Both the position numbers and the translations under genes were made by a program. A DNA stretch of 26,361 nucleotides from assembly GCA_026770585.1 (NCBI GenBank), contig MU646546.1:105754-132114 (forward strand). Direction: 5' to 3'. Shown piece by piece: positions 21,369 to 26,361 of this stretch. The DNA is from Baffinella frigidus (taxonomy: Eukaryota > Cryptophyceae > Cryptomonadales > Baffinellaceae). Under the pieces are notes generated by a model that did no database searches, was not told the DNA's origin, and was given only the letters and a program-made list of their open reading frames with translations. Position 1 is the stretch's first letter. Each line of letters opens with the position of its first letter.

Positions 21369-21486
21369 AGGGGTACCTCGCTCATAAGAAAGCGCCACCC
21401 GCTAGGACCCTACAGTAGGACGATGCCTAGGGCCCTATGGTGGTCCTAGGGAGTGGGCGTTTTCTTATGAACGAGGTACCCCTGTA
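21367..21486. mobile_element. GGGGTACCTCGCTCAT foldback, copy G
   Basis: acaggggtacctcgctcata..ttatgaacgaggtacccctgta, full length and well kept. It abuts copy F. Confidence 0.85.
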
Positions 21487-21731
21487 CCCCTCTACAGGGG
21501 CTACTCGAAACTCAGGTCCTCCGCGCCGTAGGAGCCTAGATTAGGCCGGTGCATATGAACCTAGCACCACCCTGCGACCCGTTTTCGAGTCACCCCTCTA
21601 CAAGTGGACTCTAGGTCTCGGAGAGAGCTCCAGATGCCTTCTCCTCAGACCATCCCTGGCTACTGATGGCTACTGAGTCAACCTAACACCACCCTGCGAG
21701 CGGTGCGTAACCTTGTCTCGAGTCACCCCTC

Positions 21732-21850
21732 TACAGGGGTACCTCGCTCATAAAACCCCGCACCCCCTAGACCCTACCGTAGGCCTGTGCCTAGGGCCCT
21801 ATGGTGGTCCTAGTGGGGGGGGGCGGTTTCTTACGAGCAATGTACCCCTC
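21732..21850. mobile_element. GGGGTACCTCGCTCAT foldback, copy H
   Basis: tacaggggtacctcgctcat..cttacgagcaatgtacccct. Confidence 0.82.
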
Positions 21851-21990
21851 CGCAGGTGGACCTTGGGGAGCTCTCTCCGAGAGAAACTAAGGTCCACCAC
21901 GCCGTAGGGGGTCCAGAATAGGCCTGTGCATATCAACCTAGCACCACCCTGCGACCGTGTTTCGAGTCACCCCTCTGCAGGTGGACTCTA

Positions 21991-22081
21991 GGGAGCTCTG
22001 TCCGCCTCCACCTAGGACCACCGTAAGGCCCTAGGCATAGTCCCACTGTAAGGTCCTGGGAGGAGGCGGAGAGAGCTCCCC
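21991..22081. mobile_element. Related foldback with GGGAGCTCTGTCCGCCTCC ends
   Basis: The centre (cctaggaccaccgtaaggcc..) matches the GGGGTACCTCGCTCAT family but the ends are gggagctctgtccgcc and ggcggagagagctccc, a chimeric or variant element. Confidence 0.65.
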
Positions 22082-22189
22082 AGAGTCCGAGAGAGCTCCA
22101 GATGCCTTCTCCTCAGGCCATCCCTGGCTACTTATGGCTACTAAGTGGACCTCGCCTAGAGGTCCGTACAACAAGTGGACCTCGCCTAG

Positions 22190-22308
22190 AGGGATAACTC
22201 GCTCATAGGAAAACGCCTCCTCCTAGGAACCTACAGTAGGACCATGCCTAAGGTCCTATGATGGTCCTAGGGGCGGCGGCTGTTTCTTATGAGCGAGGTA
22301 GCCCTGTA
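22190..22308. mobile_element. GGGGTACCTCGCTCAT foldback, copy I
   Basis: agggataactcgctcatagg..cttatgagcgaggtagccctgta. Confidence 0.82.
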
Positions 22309-22325
22309 GAGGTCCGCAATCACGC

Positions 22326-22402
22326 GATAACTTTCGACTGCGTCTGTGTGTCGCCTAGAGTTTGCGCTCACTTTACGGACGCAGTCAAAAGTTGTCGCCC
22401 AG
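22326..22402. repeat. Palindrome ataactttcgactgcgtc
   Basis: cgataactttcgactgcgtc faces gacgcagtcaaaagttgtcg, followed by a third related piece (agttgactttagactgcgct). Confidence 0.65.
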
Positions 22403-22485
22403 TTGACTTTAGACTGCGCTCACTCTCGGAGTTCACGCGGCGAGGGGAGCGAGGAGTCGATCGACGAGGTATGTACACGTCTGCG

Positions 22486-22802
22486 GATACCAATCGATTG
22501 ATCAGAAACTTGACCCGGGAGAGTGAACTCAACATCTTCCCCGGGTATCCGAATCGCCCATGTCGGCGATTCAGTAAAACGCTGTCGAGCGAACTCGTCC
22601 CATTCAAGACAGTCAAGGTCGAAGAAATACCGTGGCTTTCAGGTAAAAGTCCTTATTTTTTTTTAAGTTTTTCCCGCCTCGCTCGACAGCGGCCGAACGA
22701 AAGACAAGGGGTTCCGTCCGATACGGTTCGTGTAGTGTTCAGACGGATACCCGGGGAGCAGGTTGAGTTCACTCTCCCAGGTCAAGTTTCTGATCAATCC
22801 TT
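22486..22802. mobile_element. Large foldback with GATCAGAAACTTGACC ends
   Basis: Arms of about 75 bp (gattgatcagaaacttgacc..ccccgggtatccg and inverse at 22745-22801). A further cgctgtcgagcga/tcgctcgacagcg pair lies inside, around a T-rich centre. The 293-codon open frame crossing it has no family resemblance and follows the palindrome, so it is not called. Confidence 0.75.
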
Positions 22803-22879
22803 TCGATTACGCAATCAAAACTTTCGATCACAGTTTGTTGAATACTGGTCCCGTTCAGGTTTCTTTTGCCGTTACAAGT

Positions 22880-23330
22880 TGAGCGGATTGCCCTGTCGTA
22901 GGACAAAAGGAAGGTGTGGGGTGTATTCGAGGTACCCCTGTAGGGCGGGGAGGGCAGAGTGGGTTGTGGGTCGGACCTCAACTGTTGGAGGTCCAAGCGG
23001 GTTCTGCACGAATCGTTCACCTTCCACTGCGCTCACGTACATTTCCCTCGTCCCTCGTCGTATCCAGCATTTTGTACCAGGTCAGGAATGTAAAATAGAT
23101 GTAGGGACCTCCACAACTTTACGTAGTTGGCCCCCATAACCTCGGGCTGTATCAGGAGGGGATGGGTAGTGGGGTGGACCTCGCGTTCGCCCCACGGGGA
23201 GTCACCTCTAGGGTGGTCGCATTGCCCTGCCGCAGGACACTAGGAAGGTGCGGGCGGCATTCCAGGTGTCTATGTAGGGCGGGGGGTGGGCAGATAGGCC
23301 AGTGGGTTGGACCATCCAACCAACCCCTAC
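22880..23330. repeat. Duplicated block with ttgccctgycgyaggacac
   Basis: 22885-22965 and 23220-23300 share gcattgccctgccgcaggac, gaaggtg, gtattcgaggt/gcattccaggt and tgtagggcgggg. Each copy contains an AG..GT pair on plus (GACACTAGGAAGGTGCGGGC G..CAG then gtgtct) and possible coding on minus (IDTWNAARTFLVSCGRAM). I cannot tell whether this is an exon of the right-hand gene or an echo. Confidence 0.4.
23179..23207 (-). repeat. End-echo of right-hand exon c
   Basis: ctccccgtggggcgaacgcg ag then gtccac repeats the exon c end and donor; the start is absent. Confidence 0.65.
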
Positions 23331-23400
23331 CCCAAACCAACCCCAACCCCCAACCCCCCAGCCCCCAGCCCCAACCCCCAAACCCCAATGCAGTCCCCAG
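23325..23400. repeat. CCCCAACC array
   Basis: C-rich on plus, hence G-rich in the sense of the right-hand gene. It is an exception to the orientation seen in the other two genes. Confidence 0.8.
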
Positions 23401-23414
23401 GGTAGGAGTTGGAC

Positions 23415-23499
23415 CTTGCGTTCGCCCCACGGGGAGTATGACTCTCTGCGCACGAACCTGCGACGGAGGGGGTACACGCCACCGTGAGTGCACGCCTTG
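23415..23499 (-). CDS. Right-hand gene, exon c (85 bp)
   Basis: cacag then C AAG GCG TGC; encodes (S)KACTHGGVYPLRRRFVRR and ESYSPWGERK, donor gtccaa. Upstream copies keep the start (KPCAQVGVYSLRRR) and one downstream copy keeps the end (SPWGER then gtccac). Confidence 0.62.
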
Positions 23500-26185
23500 C
23501 TGTGATTGCAGCAACATCCACAGGCCGCGTTGGTCACCACACACGGAGGGCTTTTCGGCCCAAATCGGGCCAACTTTCCCTTGATTTATCCATAGGGACC
23601 TCCCTATGCCCCTACGGGTTGCCTACCGTAGGGTCCCAAGGTTTTATCGCTTGAGGGTTATTCAAAACCCCCTCGAAGTCCGCTGTGTGGCACAGGCCGC
23701 GTTGGTCAATGCGGTTGGATCCGAACCAGCGACGGAGGGAGTTCACGCCACCGTGAGTGCACGGCTTGGGAAACTAAAAGTGAGTGCAGACAAGTGAGTG
23801 CACGGCTTGCCAAGGCTCCATATATATGATGCATTTGTTGAGGGCGTATAAGCCTACCGACCTTAAGTAGACCATTCTGAGTAGGCTTGCTAAGCGAACC
23901 TGCGACGGAGGGAGTACACACCAACTTGAGCGCAGGGCTTGCCACACGAAAAGTGAGTGCACGGCTTGCTACAAACAATGAGTGCAGGCAAAGTGGGTGA
24001 CTTCGTCCAAGCAAGGGTGCGTGCTGCATACCAGTCCACAGGAGAAATCGCGCGGCATAAGTGCAGCGAGGGGCGCGCATTCATAGGCTAACGTCCCGAA
24101 AATGGGGTAGTTAGGCATACAGCATTGCCTAGGACCTCCTACCGTAGGCCGAGGGATCCTAGGACCAAAAAGTCTCGGCCTACGGTAGGAGGTCCTAGGC
24201 AATGCCGTATGCCTAACTACCCCATTTTCAGGCCGTTACCCTATTAGCATGCGAGGGATCGGTGACTCAGCGCTCGAGTGGAATCGGGGACTCGATGCAA
24301 GCAACGATGTTTGATGCATACCTCTCCTCCAGAGGAACCGCGCGGCAGAACTCAAGCGGCTTCGGCTTGATGGACACGAATCGGAGACTCGGGCTAAGCA
24401 AGCGTTTCCGACGAGGATTCGTTGTCTCGGTCCAAGAAAGGATGGATGCGTGATACCTCTCCTCGGGAGGGGTCGGGCGGCAGAAGGGCATCGATACAAG
24501 AGGGGGGAGCGTATGCGTTGGTGACTCGGTCCAAAAAAACACGGATATCCAATGCGGAATCGGCGACTGAGTCCAAGCAAGGATGATGCATACCTCTCCG
24601 CGGGAGGAATCGCGCGGCAGAAGTGCAGCAGTTTGGGCGTGTTGACTTTCTCCGCGTTTTTTCAGGAAGTGAAGAGGGGGGAGCGTACGCGTCAGTTCAT
24701 CGGTAAAAGGATGGATGTGTGATACCTGTCCTCGGGAAGGGGCGCGATCGGTCCACGAAAGGATGTCTACTGCTGAATCGGTGACTTAGTCCAAGCAAGA
24801 GTGCGGTGTACCTCTCCTCGGGAGGAATCGCGCGGCAGAACTCAAGCGGCTTCGGCTTGTTGAACACGCTTGCGATAGCCCGCCAGATAAAGCCGTGCTT
24901 CTCCATGTAAGCCTTCTTCTGCAAACGCCGGGAAATTTCACGGCTTGTTGAATACGCTGCCTACCAAGGTCGGAAACTGTCAGGACGCACGGATATCCAG
25001 ACTAAGCCGTGCTTCTCCATATATGCCTTCTTCTGCACAGGGCGGAAACTGTCACGATGCACACCCGAGGGGGCTGGGGTAGAAACAAGCCTCCGTCCCA
25101 TCCAACATCCCCTGTCCCACGGTCCACATTCTCAAGAATGTGGACGAAACTGTCACGGCTTGTTGAACACGCTCGCGACGGCCCTCCAGACAAAGCCGTG
25201 CTTCTCCATGTATGCCTTGCACAGGGCGGAAAATGTCAGGGCTTCGAGAACACGCTCGCACGGATATCCAAACAAAGCCGTGGTCCAAGGGCGGAAACTG
25301 TCACGATGCACGCCCCAGGTGGGTAAGAATACGCCTCTGTCCCATCCAACATCTTCTCTCCCACGCTGGTCCACATTCCTAACGTGGTCAACATTCCACA
25401 AGCGGGTTCTGCACGAATCAACCTCGTGACAGTTTGGAGGCAACACCAACCTACATTTCAAAAGCGCGTTGTAAGTCGGGGATGAACGAATCCACCTCAG
25501 GACGGGCCTTCACCCGCTCTTTCGCAGCAGCCGCCGCCCGCCCACCCGCCTCACGGCAACGCTAGCTTGAGCCTCACGCATTTCAACAGCAGTTTCCGAC
25601 CGAATCAAACAACTTTCAATTGTGTTTCACAAATGTGGTCTCGGATGTTACGGAGGAGTGGGGGAACATCATGTAACCACACAAAACGCCTGCTACCCCA
25701 CCCTCGTTCTGAGTCGGGTTTGAACGAATCAAACTCGGGACAGGCCCGCACCCGCTCCTTTGCAGCAATGCGTTAGGTTCAACCTAGTCGAATAGGCCGA
25801 ACCTAATGGTGGGGCAAAACCGGTCGACTGTACCTCGAGCTAGCTTTGCCGTGAGGCGGATGGGCGGGCGGCGGCTAACGCATTTCAAACGCAGGTTCTG
25901 ACCGAATCAAACTTCGGGACAAAGTGGTTTTGCATCACGGTAAAGCCAAGTTGAGGCAATAACAACCTACATTTCAAGAGCGGGTTCTGTGTCGGGTTTG
26001 AACGAATCAAGTTTACGAGTCGGGTTTGAACGAATCCCTCACCCGCTCCTTCGTCGCCCGCGCCTTCGCCTTACGATCCACCGGCTTGCTTGGACCGAAC
26101 AAGGTGGCGTTCCTGCTGTCCGTGACCGCCTCCCCCACCTCCCTCCAGAACGCCCGGGCGCCCGCGAGAGACACGCGCGCCTCCT
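23415..26185 (-). CDS. Unrecognised split gene, three exons visible
   Basis: Exons 26185-26043, 24918-24812 and 23499-23415 join in frame (phases 0 and 2) to about 111 residues. The first has AFWREVGEAVTDSRNATLFG and a basic end RKAKARATKER. The second has KKAYMEKHGFIWRAIASVFN and LEFCRAIPPEE. The third has KACTHGGVYPLRRRFVRRES and PWGERK. Composition is basic with several Trp and Cys; no membrane segment. I do not recognise the family. The 5' end lies beyond the right edge and the 3' end is unclear. The exon edges are supported by partial copies around each exon, so the reading is more secure than the identity. Confidence 0.55.
23598..23640. repeat. Fragment ctatgcccctacgggttgcc
   Basis: Inverse of the sequence at 4792-4836; an element end shared by two distant introns. 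Confidence 0.4.
23718..23990 (-). repeat. Start-echoes of right-hand exon c
   Basis: 23770-23718 and 23945-23886 keep AAGCC(G/C)TGCRCTCA through CTCCGTCGC. Several shorter ones (gtgagtgcacggcttgc on plus at 23752, 23797 and 23952) keep only the first 15-17 bases. All lie upstream of exon c. Confidence 0.75.
24028..24760 (-). repeat. Five end-echoes of right-hand exon b
   Basis: 24028-24065, 24317-24368, 24452-24490, 24593-24632 and 24721-24755 keep CTTGAGTTCTGCCGCGCG..GAGAG to varying lengths and a GT donor (gtatgc, gtatca). 24317-24368 is longest (KPKPLEFCRA). All lie downstream of exon b and none has KKAYMEK. Confidence 0.82.
24083..24244. mobile_element. Palindromic TAGGGTAAC element, copy 2
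   Basis: Near-identical to 4446-4606 over the whole length including the loop, with only a few substitutions in the arms. Recent mobility is likely. Confidence 0.88.
24812..24918 (-). CDS. Right-hand gene, exon b (107 bp)
   Basis: ttgcag then AAGAAGGCTTAC; encodes KKAYMEKHGFIWRAIASVFN, KPKPLEFCRAIPPEE, ending AG before gtacac. It is the only copy containing both the start and the end; two copies of the start lie upstream and five of the end downstream. Confidence 0.7.
25000..25300 (-). repeat. Start-echoes of right-hand exon b
   Basis: 25213-25158 keeps KAYMEKHGFVWRAVASVFNKP then TGA. 25037-25003 keeps AAGAAGGCATATATGGAGAA to about codon 12. Shorter traces (ggatatccaaacaaagccgtg) lie at 25261. 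The gggcggaaactgtca flank repeats with them. Confidence 0.8.
25300..26042. repeat. Duplicated intron blocks with end-echoes of right-hand exon a
   Basis: ggtttgaacgaatcaaactc / gggacaggcccgcacccgct blocks recur at 25475-25530, 25715-25770, 25885-25920 and 25990-26042. Copies at 25514-25530 and 25752-25766 keep the exon a end (AAGGAGCGG) and a GT donor. Nothing else coding is seen. Confidence 0.72.
26043..26185 (-). CDS. Right-hand gene, exon a (143 bp)
   Basis: Acceptor: a (CT)n tract then cgcag; two carried bases, then 47 codons (EARVSLAGARAFWREVGEAV ... ATKER), donor gtgagg. A copy of its start lies upstream at the window edge and two copies of its end lie downstream. Confidence 0.65.
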
Positions 26186-26248
26186 CTGCGAGAGAGAGAG
26201 AGAGAGAGGGAGAGAGAGAGAGAGGGAGAGAGAGAGGGAGAGGGAGAT
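26186..26248. repeat. GA microsatellite acting as acceptor polypyrimidine tract
   Basis: (GA)n on plus is (CT)n in the sense of the right-hand gene and ends directly at the exon a acceptor. Confidence 0.9.
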
Positions 26249-26293
26249 GTAGACCACTTTAGACGTGATGGCGGTCAATAAAAAGTCAACTCA

Positions 26294-26361
26294 ATGAAGT
26301 TCCTGCTGTCCGTGACCGCCTCCCCCAACTCCCCCCAAAACGCCCGGGCGCCCGCGAGAGA
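26294..26361 (-). repeat. Start-echo of right-hand exon a, cut by the window edge
   Basis: Keeps SLAGARAFWGELGEAVTDSRN then diverges into ttcattgagttgac. It lies upstream of exon a; its own acceptor would be beyond the window. Confidence 0.8.

Larger units (their letters stand above)
18648..23178. other. Convergent intergenic region filled with foldback elements
   Basis: Lies between the 3' ends of the TLC-like gene (+) and the right-hand gene (-). Open frames here (for example about 22258-23139) coincide with palindromes and are not credible genes. Host blocks (gagctccagatgccttctcc; cctagcaccaccctgcgac) are themselves repeated at 21549-21735, 21925-21990 and 22085-22145. No RNA gene or promoter recognised. 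A palindrome (gggcccaccaa/ggtgggccc) sits near 19505. Confidence 0.7.

Noticed and set aside
22258-23139. 293-codon plus-strand frame
   Set aside because: It crosses a foldback element and a large palindrome, has no family resemblance, and its sequence follows inverted-repeat symmetry.
23220-23270. Exon IDTWNAARTFLVSCGRAM on minus
   Set aside because: No GT donor after it on minus and an equally good AG..GT pair on plus; left as an unresolved duplicated block.

Overview
This is a eukaryotic nuclear window, most likely from a microalga. The coding sequence is GC-rich and cut into very short exons (45 to 140 bp for most). Introns are up to about 1.9 kb long and consist of degenerate plant-type telomere-like heptamers (TTTAGGG, TTTCGGG, GTGTAGGG), short inverted-repeat elements and local tandem duplications. 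A plant-like multi-domain FKBP gene fits a green-lineage host; a prasinophyte-type alga is my guess, and the sequence does not prove it. There are no prokaryotic features. One assembly gap lies at 13852-14085.

Three split genes can be read. (1) On the minus strand, 7158 down to about 253 and on past the left edge, is a multi-domain FKBP peptidyl-prolyl isomerase. Seven exons give a complete first FKBP domain with nearly all FKBP12 active-site positions, a diverged second domain, and the start of a third. (2) Head-to-head with it, 292 bp away, is a plus-strand 13-exon gene (7451-18647). Its joined exons resemble the TLC-domain family (TLCD4/TMEM56-like membrane proteins), with the His-His pair, the conserved Glu of the next segment, and the closing Asn-x-x-Trp-x-x-Lys-Ile helix. 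(3) A minus-strand gene enters from the right edge. Three exons (26185-23415) join in frame into a basic protein I do not recognise. Genes 2 and 3 converge on a region (about 18.65-23.2 kb) filled with palindromic MITE-like elements, several nested in one another.

The most striking feature is not a gene. Around at least 18 of the 23 exons lie decayed partial copies of that same exon, with a strict polarity. Copies upstream (transcript sense) keep the acceptor AG and the 5' part of the exon. Copies downstream keep the 3' part of the exon and the donor GT. I call these 'exon-edge echoes'. They are what serial tandem duplications crossing an exon edge would leave, so the introns appear to have grown by copying their own splice junctions. 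In addition, 17 of 18 introns in the two better-resolved genes are phase 0, and 10 of 18 internal exons begin GTN.

The telomere-like arrays are mostly C-rich (CCCTAAA-like) on the sense strand of both genes 1 and 2, so their orientation flips between the two divergent genes. One 141-bp MITE family has three copies with three different 4-bp target duplications, including one nested insertion and one paralogous empty site.
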